Shown here one piece after another: positions 31,760-43,079 of a stretch of DNA of 64,000 nt (positions are counted from its first letter, which is position 1; each line of letters opens with the position of its first letter). Source of the stretch: Litsea cubeba (taxonomy: Eukaryota; Streptophyta; Magnoliopsida; Laurales; Lauraceae). A program made the position numbers and the translations under genes. The notes under the pieces were generated by a model. The model saw nothing but the letters and a program-made list of their open reading frames with translations. It did not search any database and was not told the origin of the DNA. The DNA is taken from positions 51,266,992 through 51,330,991 of the forward strand of contig CM022949.1 in assembly GCA_012931725.1 (NCBI GenBank), in the 5' to 3' direction.

Positions 31760-33380
31760 ATGGCCATATCATCACAACCTTTCAACCTTGATTTCTCTGT
31801 AAATGAGGAAGATCTTGGATTTCTTCCTCAGGATCAGAATCAGGGGATAGAAGTAGAAAAGTCATCCCCAACCTGCTGGTGGTGATGGCTCTGGTTCTTC
31901 AACTAAAAAGAAAAGAAGAATGACTTCTATAGTTTGGAACCATTTTACAAAAGTTGAGGTTCCTAATCCCAAATGAGTAGTAGAAGAAAAGGCACAATGT
32001 AAATATTGCAAAGAACTTTACAGTGGTAGATCAGCAGGTGGCACTAGGCACCTTATTAAACACATGAAATCGTGTGTGCCCAGACATGTCGCAAGAATTA
32101 AAGGGGTTGCGGGCGGGGGGTTGTGACCGTCCAAACCCAACTTTTCTCAAACCACTTCGAGTGGTGGTTTAGGAGTTTTTAATTATGACCCTAATAATGC
32201 TAGATATCAACTTAAAAAGTTTCTAATAGTTCGCCAATTACCATTTTTGCTTGCGGAAAATCTATCGTTTGAAAATTTTTTAAAGCAAGCCTTTGTCCCT
32301 TCATGGCAAAAGATTTCTAGAGTCACAAGCAAAAATGATGCAATAAAGACTTTTTTGAAATAAACAGAGAATTGAAAAGACGGTTTCAAACCATACCTGT
32401 AAAAGTGGCATTAACTTTAGACTTATGGACCTCCAAACAAAATGTGCGGTATATTTCAATCACATCACATTATATAGATATTGATTGGATGATGCAGAAG
32501 AGAATGATCACATTTTCTTTACAAGAGTTCCCACATACTGGTGCTAGGATAGGGTCCACTATCCTTGAAAAAACTTAGAGAGTATAATCTTAAAAATAAA
32601 GTAATTACTATAACTTTTAGATAATGCAAGCTCCAACAATGCCGCGGCAGAGTTTGTAAAATCTGCACTTCAACTTAATTTAAATGAAGCTCTTTTTTCA
32701 CAATAGATGTGCATGCCACATCATAAATCTTATCTTACAAGAAGGGACAAAAGTTATTAAGCCTATCTTAGAAACCATTAAATACATTGTAGGCTTCATT
32801 TTATCATGTTCCACACAAAAACAATGGTGGAAGGTTGTTTGTGAAAAGTTGAATCAAACACCCAAAAAATCACCACAAGATGTAAAGCATAGGTGAAATC
32901 TTATTTATAAATTGTTAAAACAAGCATGCACTTATAGAATGGTACTAAATCAATTTCGTCAACTAAATTTAGAACATGAAAATATTTATATAAATGATGA
33001 AAATTGGACCCTTCTTGAGTTAATAAGAGATTTTTTAGAAGTTTTCATGATGTAACCTTATTTTTTCCGGGGTATATTATCCCACATCAAATCAAGCTTT
33101 GACCCATTTTTATGAAATAAGTATTTATTTTAAAAAATATAGAGATTTACAACTTTTTCAGCTTATTTGTGCATAAATTTTTTCGCAATATTGGAGAGTA
33201 GCTCCTTTAACATTTTGTATAGTTGTTGCATTAGACCCTATGTTGAAACTAAAAGGTATAGAAACTCTAATTAATGAAATAAACAAAAACATGAATCAAG
33301 TTAATATAAATGATATGTCTAAAATTAGAACACTTTTAGAAACACTTTTTTTCGGAATATACTACCCAATTGGGATGATC
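31760..33380 (+). pseudogene. hAT transposase (BED finger and RNase-H-like core), broken
   Basis: The frame opens MAISSQPFNLDFSVNEEDL. A BED zinc finger follows at about 31918-32085 (SIVWNHFTKVEVPN, CKYCKELYSG, GTRHLIKHMKSC), with an internal TAG at 31975. The RNase-H-like region gives VALTLDLWTSKQNVRYISIT, HYIDIDWMMQKR and FHTG-type motif (FPHTGARIG). The conserved CHINLI-type motif appears at 32707-32740 (RCACHIINLILQEG), then the DUF4413-like piece at 33240-33370 (LETLFFGIYYPIG). Several stops and frameshifts (near 31870, 32355, 32577, 32640 and 32895) show it is dead. The active enzyme would bind element ends and cut and paste DNA. Confidence 0.85.
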
Positions 33381-33859
33381 TGTAACACCCACGGTCTCTA
33401 TGGGCTCCCCAAACACATAAAGGGAAAAAGAATGCCATTTTGGTTATTATGAGGAGCACTATAAGAAGTGGCTCTTTGATCTTCTTCTAGGGGGTCCTCT
33501 GACAACCTTATTGAATTAACAACGTACATACAGATGTGAAAAACCAGCCTTAACACAGGCTGAGGTCCCAATAACCAAATCTCTATTAAATATCAATCCA
33601 CACGTGATTAAACTAATAATTAATCCTAAATCAGATTAAAAGCATTCAAACCACACAACGAGAAGGACACACGATTTATACGTGGAAAACCCTACTCAGG
33701 AAAAAACCACAGGCCTTATCGTCTGGCCAACAGACAACCAAGCAATATTAAAAGAAATTTACAAGAAATAACTCACAACCCTTTTTCCAGTTGCAACTCA
33801 ACCTAAGGACTGCGCTATCTTGCTAACTGCTCGCCGTACACCTTCACCGTGCTTGAAAC
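33381..33859 (-). repeat. Copia B 3' LTR, left part
   Basis: The piece starts TGTAACACCCACGG where the hAT transposase is interrupted. It contains landmarks shared with the LTR remnant at 17990-19080 (ACGTGGAAAACCCT, CTAAGGACTG, CGTACACC, CCGTGCTTG). It stops at GAAAC 33855-33859, the target duplicate of the Gypsy element. Confidence 0.85.
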
Positions 33860-36483
33860 TGATGGAACAGCGCTTCTGTCCGGTTCTACCGAAGTCGGCG
33901 GATGTGGGAGTCTGTTTGGGTCCGACCCTTTCGTAACCGGGGGGCAGAGGCGTACATCAACATTTTTTTGTGTGGGTGTGCCAGATTTTCTATTTTACTT
34001 GGAATTGCAAGTGGTGATCCGGAGATCGACCTTCGCAAGTAAAACAGAAATCAACTTCTTTCAAGTTTTCCATTGCACATATATTTAAGAAAAGAGACAA
34101 TTTTCTTGGTTTGCCGTGAAAGGCGATTTTTTGGCATTTATAGCCGATTTTGGCGTTTATAGCCAATTTTTGGCGTTTATAGCCGATTTCTGGCATTTAT
34201 AGCCTATTTACAATTCTTATCAATAATGAAAGACAAGAGTTGTGATTTTTGTCTCTTTCGGAAAAATACAAACTACAATGAAAAGCAAGAAAAGGAGGAT
34301 CTAACTTCTCAGGAGATTGTGGGGGACTCGTTCAGATTGACGGTCGCAAGCCATATGTGGACTTCGCCATCATCCATGCAGATGAGAACAGAGGATGCTC
34401 TTGATTCGCTTGGCTTGGCTATAACCTCAGGTTTTTAGAGGACAAAGACCAAAAGGAGGTCCTATGTCCAATAAAAAACTAAGTAGACGGGCTGAAAAGC
34501 CACGTTTAAGCCATTGGAGGCAGAAGGAGAAGGCAAGGACCTTGGGGGGGGGGGGGGGGGGGGGTACCCCCCAAGGGACTTTTGTCACTTTATAGCGGTG
34601 GTCGGTGTAGAACTTCCGCAGAGCTTTCTCTCTTTCTTTCTCTTAGATTTTTTATGCCTTTTTCTGTCTGAATTTCAGGATTTTCTGCAGTCTGTCGTGC
34701 TGTCTTTTCTTCTTGGAGTGCTCTCCTATTTATAGGCTTTTTGGTAGCCATTTAGGAGGGTTTATGGGCTTTTATTGTCATTAAGCTGCATAATGGGAGG
34801 AGTTACAGGATTTAATTTCTTTATTTTGTAACTCCTTTTTCTTGGCTTCTGATTGGCCGGAGGAGATTGAGGGCATTTAATCGCCTTTAATCGCCATGAT
34901 GGGAGGAGTTTCATGGGTTAAATGCCATGAATCAATTGACTTGTAACTCCCGGATGCTTGCTTTTGATTGGGCCGTCCAAAGAAACGGATTAATGACTGT
35001 AATAAAGTTAGTCAATTAATCGCATTAAGTGGTCGCCAAGCAGTTGAAGAATCGCAGGCCGTGCCGCGTCTTTTGGGATTCTTTTGGTGATGATCACCGA
35101 TAGATCTTCATGTAGATCGACATCAGATGACTATGTAACTTCAGGTATTGGTTGCCAATAGCAGGTCGGTGCCATCTGTCCTGTCGATTTCTCGATCGGT
35201 CGGGTAGAAAGCACACTTTTTTGGTTGACCGGTTGGCGATCAATGTTGATTTTGATACTATTGATGATTGATCCGTGATTTTGACGGACGTCAAAGGATT
35301 TGGTATCTCAAAAGTATGAATTTTGGAAAATCCCAGGGGACGAATGCTTCGAATCGGGAAAAACGATGAAAAACGGGGCTTCCGGGGCCCTCCCGGCGAT
35401 CCCGGGCTCCATCGTCGCCGGCGACCCTGGGCCAGGGTCACAGGGGCCTGCGACCCTAGGGGGGTTTTCCCCCCTTTTGTCCCGTTTTGTGTCCGTTTTT
35501 AATATTTTTTTATTCTTTTTTATTCTGTATTTTTTCTTGACATTTTTGATCATCTATTGGCCTGATTTCCCTGTAGAAAATCTGATGAGAATCCTCGCAT
35601 TCTTGTTTGCAAAGTTTCTAATTTTCCGAGAAAGCCGAAGACTTTGTCGCGCAGAGTTGCCGATTTTCCTTCAGAAGCTAAAACTGGGTCAAACGATGTC
35701 GGAATGACCTGAGATTTGGGTGAAACCTCCTGAGCAATAAATAAGACCAACCATAGTCTTTTGTTTGAGTTTTGAAACCGTTTGGGGTCCTATCATCAGT
35801 AGACTTATTTTTGTCGCAATGAAGATGTCGCGGCTTGATGTGCAGTCAACCGATGTCTGATTGACTTGAAGTTTGACAGGGAACCTATTGGAGTCATTTT
35901 AAGTTGATCCATAGGCTCTGTCTTGGAAACCATGGTCACGGGGAGCTTCGCCACCGAGAGGCCTGACTTGGCTTCCAAGCGTCAAAGTCTGGTCAAACAT
36001 TGTCGAAATAACCTGAAATTTGACGTGTAGCCCTTTGTAAGCATTTTGAAGCCGTCCATGTGCTCTATTTGATGAGTGATGGACTCGGTTGTTCTCGCCG
36101 CCTAGAGGCTTGATTTAGCTATTTGAGGGTTGATGTAGGGTCAAACGTTGTCGGTTTGACTCGGAACTTGACGTGGAGCCTTTTGGATGTATTTTGAGAC
36201 CATCCATCGGCTCTGATCGAAGATTTGGTGTCTCCGATGCTCTCGCCGCCGGGAGCTCATTTTCAGCTGCCGGAGAAGCGAAGTTAGGCCAAATGATTTT
36301 GAAATGGCCCGAAACTTCTTGTGTATTCCTCTTGTGGCTGTCTTGAAGGATCTTGCAGTTTTTGTTTGATTCTGACAAGATTTGATTTTTGGAAGTATCA
36401 TTGCCTATTTATGGCAGGCTGTGACTTCATGTAGCTTTCCGGATTTTGAGGAAGCAAAGTGACACATTTTTTTTGTGTCAACA
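33860..36483 (-). repeat. Gypsy LTR, left copy (3' LTR of the reverse element)
   Basis: At 2,624 bp it is longer than the right copy (2,167 bp). Most of the difference is a 426-bp segment, 35215-35640, which the right LTR lacks. It contains a G21 run at 34544-34564 before TACCCCCC, where the right LTR has G11. Repeats of GGCATTTATAGCCGATTT lie at 34133-34205. Runs of TTGATGT, GGTCAAAC and TTGACTTG mark three related modules at 35830-36180. Confidence 0.95.
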
Positions 36484-36495
36484 AAATATCCCCTC
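36484..36495 (-). other. Gypsy polypurine tract (reverse)
   Basis: Read on the minus strand, CTCGAGGGGATATTT precedes the LTR start TGTTGACAC. A purine-rich GAGGGGATA at this place is the likely plus-strand primer. Confidence 0.6.
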
Positions 36496-36716
36496 GAGGT
36501 GCAGCGACGAGTTGCTTAACTTTTGTAGTTGATGTGCCTCGAAGAAATTTTTGAAGGAGAGCTTGTGACTTGACCAAGAGCCTTTGAGCAGTCTTTCTTT
36601 TAGTATTTGTAGCCTTTTGAGCTTCTAGGGGAATTTTATGGTAGTGAAAGGGATCATGTACCATCTCGAGGCAAAGTTTTGAAGATGACATCAGGGATGT
36701 GGATTTGGGTTTTGAC

Positions 36717-36935
36717 CTTGTGACCTAACAGGCTGTATGTGGCAGGTTAGGGGGTCGGGTTTGGTTTTGACCGTATGACCCAACAAGCTGTATGTGGAAT
36801 GTTGTGGGGTCGATTTTGGTTTTGATCTTGTGACCTAACAGGCTGTATGTGGCAAGTTAGGGGATCAGGTTTGCTTTTTGGTTTTGGTCTTGTGACCTAA
36901 CAAGCTGTATGTGGAATGTTAGGGGACCAGGATTT
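36717..36935 (+). repeat. Four-copy tandem repeat upstream of the antisense gene
   Basis: TGACCTAACAGGCTGTATGT or its variant with CAA for CAG recurs at about 36719, 36775, 36829 and 36891, followed each time by GGCA or GGAA, GTTAGGGG-type sequence and a GGTTTTG stretch. Units alternate between two types (GGCAGGTTAGG and GGAATGTTAGG), suggesting a dimer duplicated once. Confidence 0.85.
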
Positions 36936-37161
36936 GGTTTGGTTTTTTTTTTTTTTTGCGGAATGTCAATTTCAAGATTTTGGTTCAATTTGGTAGATGA
37001 GGCTGGATGGTTTGATTTTTGGAAGCTCATAGGGCTTGGAATTCTTTTTTGTATGGTCCAATCAACTCAAAAGAGGCATGGAACCATTTTTGTAAGCTCT
37101 TGGTAAGAGGGATTTCTCTTTGACTAAAAGCCCAAATCTTTTTTTAGTTGACTTGCCACAG

Positions 37162-38272
37162 GATTCCAATGACTTTGAACCATCGATGGACGCAAATGTT
37201 GACGATGCTTCCGATGAGTTCATGGAGGAAGGGAGTGTTCCGCCAGTCGTCGAAGAAGGTATTTTGTAGTAATAATCCTGATAATGATTTTCAAACAGGA
37301 TCATATTCATACCTTTTTATGTTTCTTTGGCAGGTTTTGAGGTGACAGAGGAGAGTCCGTCGCTTCTTTCAGAACCAGAGCAAGGGATGCCAGAGGTCGA
37401 TCCAGAGGTAGAGGCTCTTGGGACTAGTTCTGACACTATTAAGGAGACACCTCGTGCTGAGATTCCTTCTCCAGCAGCTCCGACCAGAAAGAGTTCTTTT
37501 GTTCCTCTTCCAACGGGGCATGACATGAGCAGCCGACCGACGGAGCGGGGCGAATCCTCAGCTGGGCCATCTCTTCTTTTTGCGAAGAAGGTGGTGGTGC
37601 GGGTTCTGAGCTCTTGGATTGAGACTCTCCTTGCTGGACACTTGGATGCGGAATTTTGGCATGATCCAGCATGTGCAGGAGATTCTCGGTGATGCCGAAG
37701 AGGCTGGTATGGATGTCACAGGTGCCAGGGCGATCATTGATAGGATCATTGCGCTGGGTGGCAAGTGATTTGAGACCATGGGTTTTGCTGACGACCAGTT
37801 CTTTAAGGAGATGTTCCTGGACCTTGCTGATAAGGCTAAGTCTGACCTGAATAAGGCTACACAAAGCAGGAAGCAGATAGTCCGAGAGAAGAACTTAGAA
37901 GAGCTAGCCATCATTGGGCTGACACATGACCTTAACATCCTTGATAGGGAGGGCGATGAGGCCAGGAAACGTCTTGAGCATTTAAAGGCACAAGTCGCTG
38001 CCAAGTGGGCTGCTATAAGAGAGGTTCGTGACAAGGAGAGTGCTCTGATTCGCTGGGTTGCAGATGCTGATCGAGTTCTTGAAAGGAAGTTTCAAGAGAA
38101 CAAACAGTTGCAAACTGCTCGGGATAAGCTTCCCGGTGTGAAAGAAGGGTTACAGCCCACCCCAGGATCCCCTGGCAAGTTCTTAAAGAAGCGTGCCCTG
38201 GAATCCCTGACGGCTGAGGCCAAAAGTTTGCTTGAGGAGCTGAAATCTTGGCTGGAGACCATTTTTGGTTGA
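37162..38272 (+). pseudogene. Antisense gene in the Gypsy 3' region, coiled-coil protein
   Basis: On the strand opposite to gag-pol, an exon 37162-37258 follows an acceptor (CTTGCCACAG) and ends at a GT donor; it reads DSNDFEPSMDANVDDASDE. A 75-bp intron ends TTTCTTTGGCAG at 37333, and the next exon starts FEVTEESPSLLSEPEQG in the same phase. After a frameshift between about 37590 and 37650 the frame continues MIQHVQEILGDAEEAGMDV, meets a TGA at 37766, and resumes MGFADDQFFKEMFLDLADKA to a stop at 38272. The last 164 residues are a charged coiled coil. Antisense ORFs in this position are known in Tat-lineage elements; their function is unknown. The first exon and promoter were not identified. 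Confidence 0.7.
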
Positions 38273-38433
38273 GCTCCTGATTTTTGTAGCAGAAACTATC
38301 CTTCTTTTTTTTTGGTACCACTTGTATTTTTTTTTCGGTACTTTTTTTTAGTGTTTGTGAACACTTTTTTTTGTAGTGCTTGTGAACACTTTTTTTTTTT
38401 TGGTACCACATGCACTTTTTTGGTACTCCTTTT

Positions 38434-39265
38434 TTTTGTTTTCCCTACGCTCACTTAAATCTTTTTGTGATGAAAGCAATTGCTAAATGTGATTCTTTTC
38501 TTTTTGTTTTCCCTACGCTCACTTAAATCTTTTTGTGATGAAAGTAATTGCTAAATGGGATTTGATCAAAAGCTCATCATTTTGTGAAAATCTTTTGTCA
38601 AATGATTGTTTTGGCATGGGAACCAGATTTTTATTTTGTGGCATTGATAACCGGTTTGTTTTGTGGCATTTATAGCCTGTTTGGTGGCATTTATAGCCTG
38701 TTTTGGTGGCATTTATAGCCGGGTTTTTTGAAAGCCAAGTTTTGGTTGGTGGCATTGATAGCCGGTTTTGTTTTGTGGCATTGATAGCCGGTTTGTGGCA
38801 TTTATAGCCTGTTTTGGTGGCATTTATAGCCGATTTGGTTTTCAAAAATGCAAGTATCGACTAAAAGTCGCCTCCCTGCTGAATGGTCTTGCAAGTATCG
38901 ACGGAATGTCGCATTCTTGCTCATTCGGTTACGAGTATCGATGGAATGTCGCATCCTCGCGGATTTGGGTGCAAGTATCGATGGAATGTCGCATCCTTAC
39001 TTTTAAAAATTTTTTGGTTTTGCGGGTACTGACTTGATGTCGTTTCCCCACGATTTTTGAAATTTGCGGTTTTCTTGAACCTTTGGGTTATGGATATCAA
39101 CTGTAATGTTGCATCTCCGTGATTTCTTGGTTTTTTCGAACCTTTGAAATTTGGGTTGTGGATATCAACTGAAATGTTGCGTCTCCACGACTTTTAGGTT
39201 TTTTCGAACCTTTGAAATTTGGGTTGTGGTTATCAACTGAAATGCTGCATCTCCACGGTTTTGGA
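38434..39265. repeat. Series of short tandem arrays in the Gypsy 3' untranslated region
   Basis: Four arrays follow one another. A 67-bp unit (TTTTCCCTACGCTCACTTAA, GATGAAAG) occurs twice at 38434-38562. GGCATTTATAGCC or GGCATTGATAGCC recurs about eight times at 38640-38835. Units with AAGTATCGA and GAATGTCGCAT of about 51 bp recur at 38850-39000. GGATATCAACTGAAATG units of about 65 bp recur three times at 39090-39260. Hypervariable tandem repeats in this position are characteristic of the Tat lineage. Confidence 0.88.
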
Positions 39266-39719
39266 TTTTGCAAGTATCGACCAAATGTCTCTTCCCTGTT
39301 ATTTTGGAAGTGTCGAACGTGGTTCACATGCTTCCAATTTGAGCGAGTATCGACTAAGCGTCGCTTCCCCGCGGCTTTTTAAAAAAACCATTTTTTTAAA
39401 GACACGAGGGTCATAAGTTTTGACCTAAAACCATTTAGGCGGTAAAAGGTAGGGTGGACTAGGGTGGAAATCCCTGAATCCGGATTTTGTTTCAAACTAT
39501 GAATTTTGGGTTCAAGGGTTGAAAATTTTGGTCAAGTTAGGGAAAGGTTCCTAAACTTGGATTTTTTGAACAATGAAATGATAAAAGTAAGCATTGTTTA
39601 AATTTCTAGAAATTTCAACATTTCATATAAAAATTCTAAAAATAGTGGGTTTGACGAGCGTGTACCTGGAAACCGGTTTTGGCCGTACAGGCATTGCTCT
39701 TACCCAGTTGGGTAAGTCT
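39266..39719. other. Gypsy 3' untranslated stretch next to the integrase
   Basis: No gene is seen. Further degenerate AAGTATCGACC / GAGTATCGACT units trail off to about 39365; the rest is unique, with no open frame of note. Confidence 0.5.
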
Positions 39720-40696
39720 TCAAGGGTAGTACCGCTTTAAGAACTTGTTGATGGGCATCATACATCTGTCACCTTCCATGTTTAGGAGTGCGTATGCGCC
39801 GTTGGAGAAAACCTTGTCGATGACGTAGGGTCCCTCCCATTTTGGCTCAAATTTGCCTTTGGACTTGTGAGCGAAGACCATTGGTCTTTTTACTGCAAGA
39901 ACGAAGTCACCCTTTTTGTAGACGCGTTGCCTGACCTTTTTGTCGAAAGATCCTGTCATGCGTGCCTGGTAAAGTTCAATGCTTTGTTGAGCTTCGGGCC
40001 GTCTCTCATCGAGATTGTCCAGCTCATGGAGTCGCAATTTGACATTGCTTTCTTGAGCCATGTCATTTTGCAAGGATACCCTTAAGGAATGAATTTGTAC
40101 TTCCATGGGTATGACAGCTTCGCATCCATAGACCAAGGAAAATGGTGTGCTATGGGTTGGTCCTTGAACGGTGGTTCGATAGGCCCACAAGCTTCAGACA
40201 TTTTGTCGCTCCAGTCTCATTTATGACTAGAGACCATCTTCTTGAGGATTTTGCAGAGTGTCTTGTTGAAAGCTTCTGCTAATCCGTTTGCTGCCGGATT
40301 GTATGGAGTCGAAGGACAGCTTTGGATTTTGTATTTGTCGCAGAACCTGTAGAATCGATGATCCCGGAACTATGATCCGTTATCATGGACGAATCTTTTG
40401 GGTATGTCGAAACGACAAATGATGTTGGTGCGCAGGAAGTGAAGGACTGATGAGGTCTTCATTTCGTTGAGCGCAAATGCTTCTGACCACTTGGAGAAAT
40501 AATCCGTAGCGGCGAAGATGAAGCGATGACCTTTGCTTGAAGGGGGAGAAATAGGACCTATGATGTCCATACCCCAGGCTTTGAAAGGCCATGACATCGC
40601 TGTAGGATGTAGCCATTCTGGAGGCATGTGAATGTAATCTCCATGAACTTGGCATTGTTGGCAGCGCTTAGCAAATTGCATTGCGTCAGCTACCAT
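39720..40696 (-). pseudogene. Gypsy integrase, broken
   Basis: Minus-strand order: end of the zinc-binding region (CQQCQVHGDYIH), core with first D in AWGMDIIGPISP (near 40570), second D in RFVHDNGS (near 40380), then in shifted frames the E of NPAANGLAEAFNK (near 40290), WAYRTTVQGPTHSTPFSLVY, and the C-terminal fold (GDFVLAVKRPM, KFEPKWEGPYVI, INKFLKRYYP-stop). A TAG at about 40367 follows DNGS, with further defects near 40200. No chromodomain follows the integrase, unlike chromoviruses. The enzyme would insert the cDNA into the genome; this copy cannot. Confidence 0.9.
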
Positions 40697-40792
40697 GGTA
40701 GGCCAGTAATAACCTAACCTTTTTATCTGATTATAGAGTGTGGGACCAGCCTGATGAGCTCCGCAAAGACCAGCATGAACTTCTTTGAGTGT

Positions 40793-41581
40793 TTAGCTTT
40801 GTGACAAGCAGCGTAGAAGTACTCTGTTGAAGGATTTCCTGTAAAGGATTTTTGAAGGAATATCCAAATGAAAGCTTGGGGTTCGCCTTTGGATGCTTAC
40901 CTGTTCTTTTGGATCTTCAGGTAGGATTCCAAACATAGTATTATCAATGAATGGATCCCTCCAGTCGCCGATTGAAGTTTGAAGGATTGAAATCCGACTT
41001 CCAACCACTTGGTGGCATTTAGCAACTGCTTGATGTGTGTTAAGAGGAGGAAGGATTCTTCTTTCGCACACTGTGATTTGCATGTTTTCCCCTTCCTGGA
41101 TTGCCATAGGTGCGGCAAGTCCAGCCAGGGCATCTGCACCTATGTTTTCACCTCTACGAATGTGGGTGATGTGACAGATGTTAGACTTTTGCAGAAGCGA
41201 TTGTAACTTGTTGTAGTAAGGCAGCAGATCAGGCTTCCTGACTTCAAATTTCTGATTCATTTGGTCGACGATCAGTTGAGAGTTTCCAAAGACTTCCAGC
41301 GTGGTGATACCGGATTCGATGGCGAGTTCCAATCCTAGGATAATAGCTTGATATTCAGCTGCATTGTTTGTGCATGGTTCCAGTAGCGAGAAAGCGTGTG
41401 GAATCATGTATTTGTCGGGGCTAACAAAGAGGATGCCAACTCCCGAGATCAGTTGTCTTTTTTCATTTGTCCTGGTTGCACCGTCAAAGTACATGTCCCA
41501 GGAAGCATTTTGTGAGAAAGTCTCCACATTGTAGACTGGTTCGTCTGAGAGATCATCTTTGAGTGGAGAATCTTTAGGCAA
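40793..41581 (-). pseudogene. Gypsy second (archaeal-type) RNase H with a lost catalytic residue
   Basis: A 262-codon open stretch contains an RNase H fold: WDMYFDGATRTNEK (first Asp), NNAAEYQAIILGLE (Glu), EVFGNSQLIVDQMN and RRGENIGADALAGLA (last Asp). The third acidic position, normally Asp in GDSQL, is Asn here (GNSQL), so catalysis would be impaired. A gag-pol linker region follows to 40793. A separate RNase H between the first RNase H and integrase is diagnostic for the Tat lineage. The domain would remove RNA from RNA-DNA hybrids during cDNA synthesis. Confidence 0.88.
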
Positions 41582-41639
41582 TGGATGTTCTGCGAGGAAG
41601 TCTGCTAAAGCTTGCCCTTTGTTTGCTTTTTGTGGTACA

Positions 41640-43079
41640 TACCTAATATCAAATTATGACAGAAGGATGGACCATTTTTCCAGTCGGGCATTGAGAGAAC
41701 CTGCTTTTGTGACAAGGACCTTCAAGAGGTTGATCCTCGAGACCAGGTAGACTATGTTGGAAAGCAAGTAGTGATGCAGCTTTTGTACGGTGAACATAAC
41801 TGCAAGGCATTCTTTTTCGACTGGAGAGTGCGATGCTCTGCACCTACTAGCATGCGGCTGAGGTAGTATAGAGCAGCTTCTTTTCTTTCATCATTTTCTT
41901 ATGCAAGCAGAGCGCCCAGAGAGTGATCAAGGGCTCTTGTGTACAAGATGAATGGTTTTCCAGTGGTAGGGGCAGCTAACACTGGTGGTTTGGTCAGGTA
42001 TGACTTGATATCTTGGAATGCAGCTTCACAGTCAGCATCCCAGACAAAGTTTACACCTTTTTTCTTCAACCGGGAGAATAGACAGCATTTCCCCGAAAGA
42101 TTGGAGATGAACCGTCTGATGTAGGCCAATCTCCCTTGAAGCCCTTTGAGTTCTCTCAAGGTTCTTGGAGAGGGCATTTCTAGAATGGCTTTGACTTTTA
42201 TGGGGTCAAGCTCTATTCCAGCTTTTCGAACTAAGAATCCGAGGAACTTACCCGACGAGACGCTGAAGAAGCATTTCAAAGGATTCATTCGCAGTTTGTG
42301 TTTGCGAAGCCGGAGGAAGACTTCTCGAAGGTTTTCGAGATGATCTTCTTTTCTTTTGCTTTTGACGGCGAGGTCATCAACATAACATTCGACCGTCTTG
42401 TGCTGTATATCTTGGAATATCTTCATCATAGCCCTCCGATATGTGGCACCAGCATTTTTCAGACAAAATGGCATGACAGTGTAGCAATACACGCCAAATG
42501 GGGTCCAAAAAGATGTATGTTTTTCATCTTCAGGATGCATCTTTATCTGATTGTAGCCAGAGAAACCATCCATGAATGTCATTCGCTCGAATCCACAGGT
42601 ATTATCAATCATTACCTCTGGTATGGAGAGCGGAAATTCATCTTTTGGGCATGCGCCATTCAGGTCTCTATAGTCAATACAAACCCTGATCTGCCATTTT
42701 TCTTTGTCACGGGGACAATGTTGGCCAACCATTCAGGATGTTGTTCCTCACGGATGAAGCCAACGCCTTTGAGTTTTTGAACTTCTTGTTCAATTTTATC
42801 CATCACATCTGGACGAAATCTTCTTTGGCCTTGCTTGACAGGCTTGATGTCTTCTTGAAGATTGAGTTTGTGGACTGCTATTTTGGGGTATATGCCAGGC
42901 ATTTCAGCATAAGACCATGCAAAGCAATCAACGAACTCACGAAGAAAGGCGATATACTCGGGTAACTCATCATCCTTTATATTCTTGCTTATGAATACAT
43001 GACGTGGGTTATCTGGTGTTCCCAAGTCTATCTTTTGAACAGGATCTTCTGTTGGAAGGTTCGAGGGTGGTTCCTCCAC
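41640..43079 (-). pseudogene. Gypsy reverse transcriptase and first RNase H, frameshifted
   Basis: The upstream part 43079-42690 has FRPDVMDKIEQEVQKL and GFIREEQHPEWLANIVPVTK. A frameshift near 42700 moves the reading to IRVCIDYRDLNGACPKDEFP, then FMDGFSGYNQIKMHPEDEKH, FGVYCYTVMPFCLKNAGATY and the catalytic YVDDLAVKS at about 42384-42358. The thumb and connection follow (GLQGRLAYIRRFISNLSG), then the first RNase H (TGKPFILYTRALDHSLGALL). A stop and further shifts near 41897 break the rest (KEAALYYLSRMLVGAE in another frame). The enzyme would copy element RNA to DNA. Confidence 0.92.

Larger units (their letters stand above)
31040..33380 (+). mobile_element. Degenerate hAT transposon, right end cut by Copia B
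   Basis: A GC-rich left region with GGGCCGG / CCGGCC blocks (31065-31210) precedes a TATA-containing promoter and a broken hAT transposase. The left end is not defined; the start given is where the typical GC-rich hAT leader begins. The right end stops inside the transposase at 33380, where TGTAAC of the Copia B LTR begins, so the missing 3' part should lie on the other side of Copia B, outside the window. Confidence 0.75.
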
